A DNA stretch of 46,593 bases. Origin: Eremococcus coleocola DSM 15696. GTDB lineage: Bacteria; Bacillota; Bacilli; Lactobacillales; Aerococcaceae. Below the pieces are notes generated by a model. The model did no database searches and had not been told where the DNA came from. It saw only the letters and a program-made list of their open reading frames with translations. Shown piece after piece: positions 34,692 through 43,716 of this stretch. The stretch lies in contig NZ_AUAT01000019.1 of NCBI RefSeq assembly GCF_000428865.1, positions 1-46,593 on the forward strand. Direction: 5' to 3'. Each line of letters opens with the position of its first letter. The first letter of the stretch is position 1. Both the position numbers and the translations under genes were made by a program.

Positions 34692-35502
34692 TTCCTTACT
34701 GTTAGCCTTTGACCCAATTGCATTTGAGCTGGGCCCCATTCAAATTCGCTGGTATGCCTTAATTATCGTCCTAGGTATTATTTTAGGAGAATGGGTCTTT
34801 CGTCGAGAAGCTATAGCTAAAGGAATTGATCCAGACCGCGTGTTTGATCTTTTCTTCTATGCGGTCATCTTTGGCTTTATTGGCGCCCGTTTATACTATG
34901 TCATCTTTAAATTGGATTATTATTTAGCCAACCCGGATCAAATTATTCAAATTTGGCATGGGGGGATTGCTATATACGGCGGTGTGCTTGGCGCGGTAGT
35001 TACTCTCTATTACTTGTGCCGGCGGTATGGAATTAATTTTATTACGGTATTGGATACGGCGGCACCAGGCTTAATTTTGGCCCAAGCGATTGGTCGTTGG
35101 GGAAACTTTATGAACCAAGAGGCCCATGGTGGCCCAGTTTCTTTAGAATTTCTCCAAAAACTGCATTTGCCTCAATTTATTATTGACCAAATGCTAATTA
35201 ATGGTACTTACTATCACCCAACCTTTCTATATGAATCTCTGTGGAACCTATTCGGCTTGCTTATTATTTTAGTTATTCGTCACCGACCAAGATTTTTACT
35301 AGAGGGAGAAGTTCTCGCTTTTTATTTACTATGGTATGGTGCGGGACGTTTCACGATTGAAGGAATGCGGACCGATAGTCTCTATTTAGGTTCCTTACGG
35401 GTTTCTCAATGGCTGTCACTCGTCTTAGTTATAGTCAGTCTTATTTTTATCCTTTACCGACGTCGGTCGCATCAAATTAATTATTATCAAACTCAGCTAT
35501 AA
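34684..35502 (+). CDS. lgt: Prolipoprotein diacylglyceryl transferase
   Basis: A 272-residue membrane enzyme that attaches diacylglycerol to the lipobox Cys of prelipoproteins. Seven or so membrane segments are seen. The conserved HGGIAIYGG motif (His in WHGGI) lies near residue 98-106, and the Lgt signature GRWGNFMNQEAHGG is near 138-151. ATG 34684 is chosen over GTG 34672 because GAGGTGGAG immediately precedes it. Its start lies inside hprK, so the two are coupled. Lipoproteins are thus made in this organism, which makes the missing lipobox of the permuted PstS notable. Confidence 0.95.
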   Translation: MISSLLLAFDPIAFELGPIQIRWYALIIVLGIILGEWVFRREAIAKGIDPDRVFDLFFYAVIFGFIGARLYYVIFKLDYYLANPDQIIQIWHGGIAIYGGVLGAVVTLYYLCRRYGINFITVLDTAAPGLILAQAIGRWGNFMNQEAHGGPVSLEFLQKLHLPQFIIDQMLINGTYYHPTFLYESLWNLFGLLIILVIRHRPRFLLEGEVLAFYLLWYGAGRFTIEGMRTDSLYLGSLRVSQWLSLVLVIVSLIFILYRRRSHQINYYQTQL

Positions 35503-35513
35503 GGAGGATTATT

Positions 35514-36551
35514 ATGCAAACAGCTGTCTTAGGAATGGGTTCCTGGGGGACTGCCCTGGCCAGAGTTTTGGCTAATAATGGCCATCAAGTTAATTTGTGG
35601 GGGCGGGACCAGGCCCTAGTCGATTATTTTAACCAGACCCAAGTGAACGCTAAATATTTAAATAATTGTCCTTTGCCCCAAACAGTTACAGCCATGACAG
35701 ACATGAAGCAAGCAGTGGCCGATAGCCAAATGATTCTGATTGTCGTACCTACTAAGGCGATTCGGTCGGTCTGTGACCAATTAAATCAAGTCTTAGGTCA
35801 AGGAGACGCCACTCAACCTTTGATTGTCCATGCAACTAAAGGGATTGAAGTGGGGACCCATCTGAGGGTGAGTCAAATGATTAAAGCCAGTTTATCAGCT
35901 GATACTTACCGTGGCTTAGCTGTCTTATCGGGACCGAGTCATGCCGAAGAAGTCGGGCAAGATATGTTAACCATGGTTACCATAGCCGCTCAAAATCTAG
36001 ACACTGCCCAAGAGGTCCAAGCTTTTTTTATGAATCCATATTTTAGGGTCTATACCAATACCGATATGTTAGGGGTAGAATTGGGGGGCGCCCTTAAAAA
36101 TATTATTGCGATTACCTCTGGTATGATTGATGGCTTAGGTTATGGTGATAACTCAAGAGCAGCCCTCTTAACCCGTGGTTTGGCTGAAATCACGCGTCTA
36201 GGGGTAGCTTTAGGTGCAGATCCTTTAACCTTTATGGGTCTATCCGGCTTGGGTGATTTGATTGTAACTGCGACCAGTCAACACTCAAGAAATTATCGCG
36301 CCGGTCGCTTATTAGGACAAGGCTACTCAATCGAAGAAACCAGAGCTAAAATTAATATGGCAATTGAAGGGCTAAATACCTGTCAGGCTGCCTTTGAACT
36401 GGCTAAGGACTTAGAAATTGAAATGCCGATTACCCAAGCTTTATATAAATTACTATATGAAGGCGAGGACGTTCAAAAACTGGTTTATAGTTTAATGACA
36501 CGGGAAGGTAAATCTGAAGCTAAGATTGAAGATCATCTCGGTGATGAGTAA
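35514..36551 (+). CDS. gpsA: Glycerol-3-phosphate dehydrogenase [NAD(P)+]
   Basis: A 345-residue cytoplasmic enzyme that reduces dihydroxyacetone phosphate to sn-glycerol-3-phosphate for phospholipid and teichoic acid synthesis. The N-terminal nucleotide-binding motif GMGSWGTALA is at about residues 7-16. The catalytic Lys lies in GALKNIIAITSGMIDGLGYG (near 190-209). AAGGAGG lies 8 bases before the ATG. The C-terminal extension after about residue 330 is charged. galU, which often follows in related genomes, is absent here. Confidence 0.96.
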   Translation: MQTAVLGMGSWGTALARVLANNGHQVNLWGRDQALVDYFNQTQVNAKYLNNCPLPQTVTAMTDMKQAVADSQMILIVVPTKAIRSVCDQLNQVLGQGDATQPLIVHATKGIEVGTHLRVSQMIKASLSADTYRGLAVLSGPSHAEEVGQDMLTMVTIAAQNLDTAQEVQAFFMNPYFRVYTNTDMLGVELGGALKNIIAITSGMIDGLGYGDNSRAALLTRGLAEITRLGVALGADPLTFMGLSGLGDLIVTATSQHSRNYRAGRLLGQGYSIEETRAKINMAIEGLNTCQAAFELAKDLEIEMPITQALYKLLYEGEDVQKLVYSLMTREGKSEAKIEDHLGDE

Positions 36552-36560
36552 GCATAATTT

Positions 36561-36589
36561 TTGTCTAAAAGGGTGTATCCTGTTACACT
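36561..36589 (+). promoter_or_regulatory. Promoter of trxB
   Basis: TTGTCT (36561-36566), 17 bases, TACACT (36584-36589) with an upstream TGT. The -35 and extended -10 elements are both good; oxidative-stress (Spx-type) control is plausible but not visible. Confidence 0.65.
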
Positions 36590-36632
36590 TAGCGACAGAT
36601 TATCAAAAGTCATAGTTTAAGGAGTTTGTAGA

Positions 36633-37574
36633 ATGAAAGAGACAGAAAACACAATAATGGAAGCAGATGTAATCGTAATCGGTGCAGGTCCTGGGGGAAT
36701 GACTGCGGCTCTTTATGCCTCACGCGCTAATTTAAAAACCATTTTAATTGAAAAGGGTGCGCCAGGCGGTGAGTTAATTAACACGGCAGATGTGGAGAAT
36801 TATCCGGGTTATACCAAGATTGCAGGACCTGACTTAGCCCAAAACTTTTATGATTCAGCCATGGCCTTTGGTGCCCAACATGAATACGGCGATGTCAATA
36901 AAATTGAAATTGATGGTTTGATACGTCGAGTCTTTGTAGGTGATAAGGTCTACCAAGCCCCTGTTTTGATTTTAGCCATGGGAGCCCACCACCGAGAATT
37001 ACAAGTGCCAGGTGAAAAAGACCTCAATGGTCGTGGTGTTTCTTATTGTGCGGTCTGTGATGGTTTCTTCTTTAGAGATAAGGATATTGTGGTTGTCGGC
37101 GGTGGCGATTCTGCCGTGGAAGAAGGCACTTATTTAACTCAATTTGCTAAGTCGGTGTCAATTATCCACCGCCGTGACCAATTACGCGCCCAAAAAATAT
37201 TACAAGACCGGGCCTTTGCCAATGACAAGATTCATTTCATTTGGGATAGTGTCGTTGAAGAAATCCAAGGCGACCCTATGGTCCAAGCGGTTCAAGTTAA
37301 GAATGTCAAAACCGGTGAAGAAAAAACCATGCCTACGGATGGGGTCTTTGTCTATGTAGGCTTAGTACCTAACGCAGCGATTGCAGAAGGGTTAGGCATT
37401 TCTGATCCTGAGGGTTGGATTGTAACCAATGACCTTATGGAAACCAAGATTCCTGGTGTATTTGCTGTGGGCGATGTTCGTCAAAAACACTTACGTCAAG
37501 TTGCTACAGCAGTCGGTGATGGCGCTTTGGCTGGTCAAGGTGCTTATAATTACCTCCAAGCCTTAAATGAGTAA
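36633..37574 (+). CDS. trxB: Thioredoxin-disulfide reductase
   Basis: A 313-residue flavoprotein that reduces thioredoxin with NADPH. The FAD-binding GAGPGGMTAA is at about 17-26, the redox-active CAVC at 139-142 (VSYCAVCDGFFF), the NADPH-binding GGGDSAVEEG near 158-167, and the C-terminal FAD contact GVFAVGDVRQKHLRQV near 275-290. AAGGAG lies about 8 bases before the ATG at 36633; a second ATG at 36657 lacks a ribosome binding site. It stands alone between its own promoter and terminator. Confidence 0.96.
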   Translation: MKETENTIMEADVIVIGAGPGGMTAALYASRANLKTILIEKGAPGGELINTADVENYPGYTKIAGPDLAQNFYDSAMAFGAQHEYGDVNKIEIDGLIRRVFVGDKVYQAPVLILAMGAHHRELQVPGEKDLNGRGVSYCAVCDGFFFRDKDIVVVGGGDSAVEEGTYLTQFAKSVSIIHRRDQLRAQKILQDRAFANDKIHFIWDSVVEEIQGDPMVQAVQVKNVKTGEEKTMPTDGVFVYVGLVPNAAIAEGLGISDPEGWIVTNDLMETKIPGVFAVGDVRQKHLRQVATAVGDGALAGQGAYNYLQALNE

Positions 37575-37602
37575 GCTTTAAATAGTTAAATAGTAATTAA
37601 TA

Positions 37603-37646
37603 AATCCTCGAACCACCATAGTTAAATAGGTGGACGAGGATTTTTG
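37603..37646 (+). terminator. Terminator after trxB
   Basis: AATCCTCG and CCACC pair with GGTGG and CGAGGATT (ending 37642), followed by TTTTG. Confidence 0.9.
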
Positions 37647-37735
37647 TCTAATTTAAGTCATTTCATCAAGTAGAAGAGCGGTTGGATAGATGGTGGGGCA
37701 AATTAAGGGAAAATACTGTAAGCCTCTTCTTTCCA

Positions 37736-37744
37736 TGGTATAAT
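37736..37744 (+). promoter_or_regulatory. Extended -10 promoter of pgcA
   Basis: TGG plus a perfect TATAAT (37739-37744); -35 region CTGTAA (37716-37721) at 17 bases is weak. Confidence 0.6.
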
Positions 37745-37777
37745 AAAGAATGAAAATTTATGAAAAGGTGGAAAGTT

Positions 37778-39499
37778 ATGACTTGGGAAAAAAACTATCA
37801 AGAATGGAAAAATTTTGAAACTTTAGATAAAGCGTTAAATCAAGAATTAAGTAAACTTTCTGAAACTCAACTTCAGGATGCCTTTGGTTCGGACCTATCT
37901 TTTGGAACGGCCGGCATGCGGGGTGTTTTAGGGCCAGGTACCAACCGGATGAATATTTATACCGTGAGACAAGCAACCGAAGGCTTAGCCCAATTGATTT
38001 TGGATAAGGGCCAGGATGCTGTTCAAGCGGGAGTAGCCATAGCCTATGATTCTCGGCACATGTCTTATGAATTTGCCTTTGAAGCAGCCAGAGTCCTTGG
38101 TTTCCATGGCATTAAAGCCTATGTCTATGAGAGTTTACGACCTACTCCCGTCTTATCTTTTGCTGTGCGTCACTTAAAAGCCTTCGCGGGCATTATGATT
38201 ACGGCCAGCCATAATCCAGCTGAATATAATGGCTATAAGGTCTATGGCTCTGATGGCGGCCAAATGGTTCCAGAAGATGCGGATGCTTTAACCAAATATA
38301 TTCGTCAAATTGCTAGCCCCCTTACTGTGAAGGTGGCTGACCAATCTCGGCTAGTCGACCAAGGCTTACTAGAAATTCTTGGGGATGATCTAGATCAAGC
38401 TTATCTTGAAGCTATTCAGAGTGTCACAATTAATCCTAATCTAATCAAAGATCATGCGGACATGGTCAATATTGTCTATACTCCGCTACATGGAACGGGG
38501 TTATATCTAGGGATGAAAGCCCTAAAACAAGCTGGTTTTAAGCAAATTCATGTGGTAGAGGCGCAAGCCCAAGGTAATGGGGATTTTCCAACTGTAAAAT
38601 CTCCCAATCCTGAAGAAGTATCCGCTTTTGACTTAGCCCAAAAACTTGGCCAAGATGTAGGGGCGGATATTCTTTTAGCTACCGACCCAGATGCTGACCG
38701 CTTGGGGGCCATGATTCCTTTAGACGACGGTGAATTTCAAATTTTAACAGGGAATCAAATTGCAGTTTTGATGGCTGATTATATCCTAAAGGCCTTGCAA
38801 GAAAAAGCTAGTTTGGCTCCGAATGGTCGGATTGTTAAATCGATCGTATCGACCGATTTAGTTGATGCTATTGCGGCTGACTATGGGATTGAAACTAAGT
38901 CAGTCCTAACGGGTTTTAAATACATTGCTGAACAAATTAAGCAGTATGAAACGAGCGGTGACCATGAATTTATTATGGGCTTTGAAGAATCCTATGGTTA
39001 CTTGATTAAGCCTTTTGTGAGGGATAAGGATGCCATTCAAGCCCTCTTATTACTGGCAGAAATGGTGGTTTATCATAAAAAAGCAGGCCGGACTTTACCG
39101 CAAGTTTTAGAAAATATTTATCAAAAATATGGCTATTTCCAAGAAGTTACCGTATCGAAGGTTTTTGAAGGCCAAGCAGGTAAAGACCAAATGGCAGAGA
39201 TTATGAGCCATATCCGGCAAACTCCTGTCAATACGATTGCCGGAATTGAAGTTACAGATAAATATGATTATTTAAATCAAATCCATGTCGATGGTCAAGG
39301 CCAAGAAAGCAGCTTGACCGAACCAAAATCGGATGCCTTAAAATATTGTTTGGCCGATGGGTCTTGGTTAGCTTTTAGACCAAGTGGGACTGAGCCTAAA
39401 ATTAAGCTCTATTATGGAATTAAAGCGGGTGACCGTCAAAGTCTAGCTCAAAAAGCAAAGGAAATTAGTCAAGCGATTGATCACTTGGTTGCCGTATAA
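37778..39499 (+). CDS. pgcA: Phospho-sugar mutase (alpha-phosphoglucomutase)
   Basis: A 573-residue enzyme that interconverts glucose-6-phosphate and glucose-1-phosphate, feeding UDP-glucose for glycolipid, teichoic acid and polysaccharide synthesis. The catalytic phosphoserine lies in [13 protein letters not shown] (about Ser144), the magnesium site in DPDADRLG (near 302), the sugar-binding loop in GFEESYGY and the phosphate-binding loop in [11 protein letters not shown] near the C-terminus. ATG 37778 is favoured because AAGGTGG lies 8 bases before it, whereas ATG 37760 has no ribosome binding site. rapZ follows at 31 bases. Confidence 0.93.
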   Translation: MTWEKNYQEWKNFETLDKALNQELSKLSETQLQDAFGSDLSFGTAGMRGVLGPGTNRMNIYTVRQATEGLAQLILDKGQDAVQAGVAIAYDSRHMSYEFAFEAARVLGFHGIKAYVYESLRPTPVLSFAVRHLKAFAGIMITASHNPAEYNGYKVYGSDGGQMVPEDADALTKYIRQIASPLTVKVADQSRLVDQGLLEILGDDLDQAYLEAIQSVTINPNLIKDHADMVNIVYTPLHGTGLYLGMKALKQAGFKQIHVVEAQAQGNGDFPTVKSPNPEEVSAFDLAQKLGQDVGADILLATDPDADRLGAMIPLDDGEFQILTGNQIAVLMADYILKALQEKASLAPNGRIVKSIVSTDLVDAIAADYGIETKSVLTGFKYIAEQIKQYETSGDHEFIMGFEESYGYLIKPFVRDKDAIQALLLLAEMVVYHKKAGRTLPQVLENIYQKYGYFQEVTVSKVFEGQAGKDQMAEIMSHIRQTPVNTIAGIEVTDKYDYLNQIHVDGQGQESSLTEPKSDALKYCLADGSWLAFRPSGTEPKIKLYYGIKAGDRQSLAQKAKEISQAIDHLVAV

Positions 39500-39530
39500 G
39501 TTGCTCTCAGATGATTGGAGGAGGACAAAG

Positions 39531-40397
39531 ATGACCGATAGTTTAGAATTAGTGATTATTACGGGTATGTCTGGAGCGGGTAAAACCGTGGCGGTACAGA
39601 GTTTTGAAGATTTAGGCTACTACTGTATTGATAATATGCCCCCGACTTTATTGCCCACTTTTTGGCAATTAATGAAAGAATCTGGTAAAATAACCAAGAT
39701 TGCCTTGGTTATTGATCTAAGAAGTCGGGAGTTTTTCCAAGAATTAGAAAATATTATCTCAAACATGGCCAATACTCAGTTTGTAACAACCCGGATTTTA
39801 TTTTTGGAGGCCGATGATGAAGCACTCGTGTCTCGCTATAAAGAAACACGTCGGTCTCATCCTTTAGCATTAAACGGCCGGACCTTAGATGGAATTACCA
39901 AAGAACGGAAAGTTTTAGCTGATATTCGGAGTCGGGCTCAAATGATTATTAACACCTCAGATTTGACGCCAAGACAATTACGAGCTAAGCTTACGGAAGC
40001 TTTTAAAACAGAGGAATATACTCCTTTTCATATTGAAATTCTCTCATTTGGTTTTAAATACGGAGCTCCCATTGATGCGGATATTGTGATAGATGTACGT
40101 TTCCTACCAAATCCCTATTATATCGATGAACTTCGTCCCCTTACTGGTAAGGACCAAGTGGTCTATGATTATGTTATGAAGCAACCTGAAAGTCAAGAAT
40201 TTTACCGGAAATTCATGGATTTAATTGAATTCTGTTTACCAGGCTATAAAAAAGAAGGAAAGCCAAGTGTCACGATAGCAATCGGGTGTACAGGGGGGCA
40301 ACATCGTTCTGTTGCCTTAGCTGAGCGGATTGGTAATCAGTTAAAAAATGACCGTTATACGGTTAATATCTCGCACCGAGATTATTTAAAAAAATAA
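39531..40397 (+). CDS. rapZ: RNase adapter RapZ-like nucleotide-binding protein (YvcJ)
   Basis: A 288-residue P-loop protein. Walker A GMSGAGKT lies at about 12-19, and the C-terminal hallmark [16 protein letters not shown] lies near 255-270. In E. coli RapZ controls glmS mRNA in response to glucosamine-6-phosphate; in Firmicutes the homologue YvcJ is linked to competence and nucleotide binding. ATG 39531 follows GGAGGAGG by 6 bases. It leads the conserved rapZ-yvcK-whiA trio, with 9 bases to yvcK. Confidence 0.95.
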   Translation: MTDSLELVIITGMSGAGKTVAVQSFEDLGYYCIDNMPPTLLPTFWQLMKESGKITKIALVIDLRSREFFQELENIISNMANTQFVTTRILFLEADDEALVSRYKETRRSHPLALNGRTLDGITKERKVLADIRSRAQMIINTSDLTPRQLRAKLTEAFKTEEYTPFHIEILSFGFKYGAPIDADIVIDVRFLPNPYYIDELRPLTGKDQVVYDYVMKQPESQEFYRKFMDLIEFCLPGYKKEGKPSVTIAIGCTGGQHRSVALAERIGNQLKNDRYTVNISHRDYLKK

Positions 40398-40406
40398 AGG
40401 AAAGTG

Positions 40407-41432
40407 ATGACAATGAGTGAGAATGCACCGCGCTATAAAGTCGCTGTCATTGGTGGCGGTACAGGCTTACCAGTAATTTTGCGGGGCTTAAAGGCTTTAG
40501 ATGCCTCTATTACAGCAGTTGTCACCGTCGCTGATGACGGTGGTTCTTCTGGGATTATTCGTGATTATATTAATGTGGTCCCTCCAGGCGATATTCGTAA
40601 CTGTATGACGGCTCTGGCTGATATGGATGAAACTTTTTTGGAGATGTTCCAGTATCGTTTTGATACCGAAGACGCCTTCTTAGCAGGTCATGCCATTGGT
40701 AATTTAATTATTGCTGCCTTAAAAGAAATGAAAGGGTCTTTATCGGGGTCCATTGAACTCTTGTCCAAGTGGATGAATATTCGCGGCCAGGTTTTACCTG
40801 CAGCAGAGGAACCCTTGGTCTTGAATGCCTTATTTGAGGATGGTTCAATTGCAGTCGGAGAATCCTCAATTGCTAAACACCGGAAGAAGATTCAGCATGT
40901 CGATTTAACTACTATGGATGGGGAACCTGCTCGCCTAGCTTCTCCTAAGGTAGTGGAGGCTATCATGGATGCGGATATGGTTGTGCTCGGCCCAGGCAGT
41001 CTTTATACTAGTATCCTGCCTAACTTAATGATCGATGAAATTGGTCAAGCAGTGAATGAAACCCAAGCTCAGGTTGTTTATATCTGTAATATTATGACCC
41101 AACTTGGTGAAACTGAGAATTTTTCAGATGCTAACCATGTGGAGGTTTTGCATGAGCACTTAAAGAAGAATTTTATTGATACAGTCTTAGTGAATATTTC
41201 TCAAGTGCCCCAAGACTATATCGAAAATCAACCCAATGAAGAGTATTTACTCCAAGTACGGCATGACTTCAATGGTTTACGCCAACAAGGCTGCCGGGTT
41301 ATTTCGAGTGAATTTCTAAGTATGAAAGATGGAGGAGCCTACCACGATACCGAAAAAGTTGTGGAGGAACTCCGTCACATTTTAGAGACGAGTAAATTTT
41401 ATATGCGAGAAGTCAATAAAAGTAAGGCATAG
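40407..41432 (+). CDS. yvcK: YvcK/GlmR family regulator (CofD-like fold)
   Basis: A 341-residue protein of the YvcK family. In B. subtilis it binds UDP-GlcNAc, stimulates GlmS and supports growth on gluconeogenic carbon. Visible motifs are the N-terminal IGGGTGLPVILRGL, VADDGGSSGIIRDY, PPGDIRN, and LGPGSLYTSILPNL near 190-205. AAAGGAAA precedes ATG 40407 by about 6 bases; ATG 40413 is an alternative. It sits between rapZ and whiA and shares the theme of cell-wall precursor control with glmU upstream in the window. Confidence 0.94.
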   Translation: MTMSENAPRYKVAVIGGGTGLPVILRGLKALDASITAVVTVADDGGSSGIIRDYINVVPPGDIRNCMTALADMDETFLEMFQYRFDTEDAFLAGHAIGNLIIAALKEMKGSLSGSIELLSKWMNIRGQVLPAAEEPLVLNALFEDGSIAVGESSIAKHRKKIQHVDLTTMDGEPARLASPKVVEAIMDADMVVLGPGSLYTSILPNLMIDEIGQAVNETQAQVVYICNIMTQLGETENFSDANHVEVLHEHLKKNFIDTVLVNISQVPQDYIENQPNEEYLLQVRHDFNGLRQQGCRVISSEFLSMKDGGAYHDTEKVVEELRHILETSKFYMREVNKSKA

Positions 41433-41453
41433 TTATTCGAAAGGAAGTTAGCC

Positions 41454-42374
41454 ATGACCTTTGCAGCCGATGTAAAAAAAGAATGTACCCTCTTGGAAGT
41501 ACACCATGAACATGCTAAGGCAGAACTAGCCGCCTTGATTAAAATGAATGGAGCCCTGTCCATTTACCAACGTCAATTTGTCTTAAATATTCAAAGTGAG
41601 AATGCGGCGATTGCACGACGTATTTATCTCTTACTTAAAAATCACTTCCAAACGGAAGCAGAACTCTTGGTGCGGCGGAAGATGAAATTGAAAAAGAATA
41701 ATGTTTATATTGTTCGTTGCCGTCATCATGTGATTGATATCCTGGATGAATTACAAATCTATAAGGATGGTCAAATTATTACTGAGGTTGATCCAATCAT
41801 TATGGCTGACCAACAAAAAGCTCGGTCATATTTGAGAGGGGCTTTCTTAGCAGGTGGGTCCGTCAATAACCCAGAATCGAGTAACTATCATCTAGAGATT
41901 TATTCAAATTATGAAGGCCATAATCAGAATATTTGCCAAATGATGAACCTGTTTGATTTGAATGCTCGCACAGTGGTCCGCCGCAACGGCTACATTTCTT
42001 ATATTAAAGAAGCAGAGAAAATTGCTGATTTCTTGTCAGTGATTGGTGCTTCTTCAGCCATGTTTGAATTTGAAGATATCCGGATTGTTCGCGATATGCG
42101 GAATTCTGTTAATCGTTTAATGAATATGGAGAATGCTAATATTAATAAGACGGTCGATGCAGCCCAAAAGCAAGTTGAAGCCATTCGTCTCATCGAAGAG
42201 ACCATTGGTTTATCCTCCTTACCTGAGAAATTAGAAGAAATTGCTCGTTTCCGTCTAGCTAATCCAGAAATGAGTTTGAAAGAAATTGGGGAACAAGTTC
42301 CTGGGGGACCAATTTCTAAATCTGGGGTCAACCATCGTTTTCGCAAACTAACAAAAATTGCTGCCAATCTGTAA
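41454..42374 (+). CDS. whiA: Sporulation-type regulator WhiA
   Basis: A 306-residue DNA-binding protein conserved in Gram-positives. The N-terminal part is a degenerate LAGLIDADG homing-endonuclease fold ([19 protein letters not shown] near 123-141, without catalytic residues). The C-terminal helix-turn-helix includes [20 protein letters not shown] (near 275-294). In non-sporulating species it affects cell division and chromosome segregation. GAAAGGAAG precedes the ATG. A short AAAAGG/CCTTTT hairpin with a T run at the end of the gene may terminate the trio. Confidence 0.95.
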   Translation: MTFAADVKKECTLLEVHHEHAKAELAALIKMNGALSIYQRQFVLNIQSENAAIARRIYLLLKNHFQTEAELLVRRKMKLKKNNVYIVRCRHHVIDILDELQIYKDGQIITEVDPIIMADQQKARSYLRGAFLAGGSVNNPESSNYHLEIYSNYEGHNQNICQMMNLFDLNARTVVRRNGYISYIKEAEKIADFLSVIGASSAMFEFEDIRIVRDMRNSVNRLMNMENANINKTVDAAQKQVEAIRLIEETIGLSSLPEKLEEIARFRLANPEMSLKEIGEQVPGGPISKSGVNHRFRKLTKIAANL

Positions 42375-42409
42375 AAGGATTGGCCTTTTTTTGGGGTATT
42401 TATTATTAG
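42373..42409 (+). promoter_or_regulatory. Putative competence-type promoter of ssb
   Basis: AAAAGGA (42373-42379), then TGGGGTATTTATTATTAG (42392-42409): same spacing and only one mismatch in 18 to the element before comFA. It overlaps the weak whiA terminator. Confidence 0.55.
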
Positions 42410-42431
42410 TCCAAAAATAAGGAGGAAAGCA

Positions 42432-42797
42432 ATGAATCAAGTAATGTTTGTGGGACGAATTGTTAGGCCTATTGAATTGAAGAACCTTTCGGATAATTCC
42501 CGGGTGTGTAACAATGTCTTGGCGGTGCGGCGGCGGAATAAAAGTAAATCGGGGGATGCGGATTTTATCCCTTTTGTCGCCTGGAACCAGACAGCCGATT
42601 TAATTAAACGGTATTGCCAAAAGGGTCAACAAGTGGCTTTAAGCGGAAAAATGCGGAGTCGGTCTTATGATGATAAGGATGGCAAAACCCGGTATACCAT
42701 AGAATGTATTGTGGATGAAGTGACCCTGGTTTCGACTCGGTCAAAAGCGGACCAAGACCAGGAAATTTTGGAGGAGATTTTGGAGATCATTCAATAG
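42432..42797 (+). CDS. ssbB: Short single-stranded DNA-binding protein (SsbB-like)
   Basis: A 121-residue OB-fold protein. It starts MNQVMFVGRIVRPIEL and carries NNVLAVRR, FIPFVAWNQTADLI and GQQVALSGKMRSRSYD, the usual SSB strands over about 1-105. The tail is short and ends EILEEILEIIQ; the acidic DDDIPF tip that recruits replication partners is missing. This is the build of B. subtilis SsbB (YwpH), which protects incoming DNA in competent cells. The comFA-type promoter supports that reading. AGGAGG lies 6 bases before the ATG. The replicative SSB must be encoded elsewhere. Confidence 0.85.
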   Translation: MNQVMFVGRIVRPIELKNLSDNSRVCNNVLAVRRRNKSKSGDADFIPFVAWNQTADLIKRYCQKGQQVALSGKMRSRSYDDKDGKTRYTIECIVDEVTLVSTRSKADQDQEILEEILEIIQ

Positions 42798-42895
42798 AAA
42801 AATCAAAAATACTTAAGCTGCTACTCAGAAAATAAAAAGGTGACTCGCTTTTTAATGGTCATTCATCAGGTTAATAAACCATAAATACTCAAAGT

Positions 42896-42951
42896 GCGGG
42901 CAAGAACAGAGAAAATCTAAGATTTTCTACTTCTTGCCCGCGCTCTTTTTT
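42896..42951 (+). terminator. Terminator made of a repeat-family hairpin (copy 3)
   Basis: GCGGGCAAGAA pairs with TTCTTGCCCGC, with an inner AGAAAATCT/ATTTTCT helix, followed by GCTCTTTTTT. The minus-strand reading GAGCGCGGGCAAGAAG...GAAAATCT matches the first ~35 bases of the repeats at 19541 and 2477, so this is a short copy recruited as a terminator. Confidence 0.85.
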
Positions 42952-42978
42952 ACTTATCTAGTCTTAATGTAGTATAAT
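42950..42978 (+). promoter_or_regulatory. Promoter of the second two-component system
   Basis: TTACTT (42950-42955), 17 bases, TATAAT (42973-42978). The -35 abuts the upstream terminator tract. Confidence 0.55.
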
Positions 42979-43002
42979 ACCAATCAGAACAGGAGGGATA
43001 CC

Positions 43003-43716
43003 ATGAATATCTTAATGATTGAAGACAATGAATCTGTCAGCGAAATGATGGAGATGTTCTTTGAAAATGAAAATTATACTGCAACCTTTAAAAATGACGG
43101 CTTAGAAGGCTTTGAAGCCTATAAAGCTGAGCCTAAGCACTGGGATATTGTGATTCTTGATTTAAACCTTCCTTCCATGGATGGCATGCAAATTTGTCGA
43201 CAAATCCGTAAAATATCAGCAGAAACCCCAATAATTATGTTGACCGCACGGGACTCTGAATCAGACCAAGTCATCGGTTTAGAGATGGGGGCTGATGACT
43301 ATGTGACTAAACCTTTTAGTCCCATGACCTTACTAGCCCGGATGAAAGCTCTCCACCGTCGGGCTCAAATAGTGCCTTCTGACCAACATGAAGCAGATGC
43401 TGAATTTGATGTAACCACAGACCATCTTAAGATTAATACTGCAACACGGGAAGCACGTTATAATGACCAAGTGATTGAAAACCTAACTCCAAAAGAATTT
43501 GATTTGTTGGTGACCTTTGCTAAGAGCCCTAAACGGGTCTTCTCCCGGGATGACCTTTTGACTTCATTATGGGAAGATCCATTCTATGGAGATGAACGGA
43601 CGGTCGATGCCCATATCAAGAAATTACGGCAAAAAATTGAAGTTGTAGGCCCGCAATTAATCCAAACCGTATGGGGTGTGGGCTATAAATACCAAGAACC
43701 TGGTGACCAGGAATGA
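43003..43716 (+). CDS. Response regulator, OmpR family
   Basis: A 237-residue regulator. The receiver domain (about 1-118) has phospho-acceptor Asp53 in ILDLNLPSMDG and the acidic pair EDN at 7-9. The winged-helix output domain spans about 138-232 (LTPKEFDLLVTFAKS ... DAHIKKLRQKIEV ... VWGVGYKYQ). AGGAGGG precedes the ATG by 6 bases. The ATGA overlap couples it to its kinase. The stimulus is unknown; it is distinct from PhoP, and I could not assign it to a named pair. Confidence 0.88.
   Translation: MNILMIEDNESVSEMMEMFFENENYTATFKNDGLEGFEAYKAEPKHWDIVILDLNLPSMDGMQICRQIRKISAETPIIMLTARDSESDQVIGLEMGADDYVTKPFSPMTLLARMKALHRRAQIVPSDQHEADAEFDVTTDHLKINTATREARYNDQVIENLTPKEFDLLVTFAKSPKRVFSRDDLLTSLWEDPFYGDERTVDAHIKKLRQKIEVVGPQLIQTVWGVGYKYQEPGDQE

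Noticed and set aside
39477-39530. N-terminal extension of RapZ overlapping pgcA
   Set aside because: GGAGGAGG lies directly before ATG 39531, which gives the normal RapZ N-terminus.
41999-42367. A 122-codon minus-strand ORF opposite whiA
   Set aside because: Antisense to the conserved WhiA helix-turn-helix region; composition is as expected from the reverse complement and there is no start signal.
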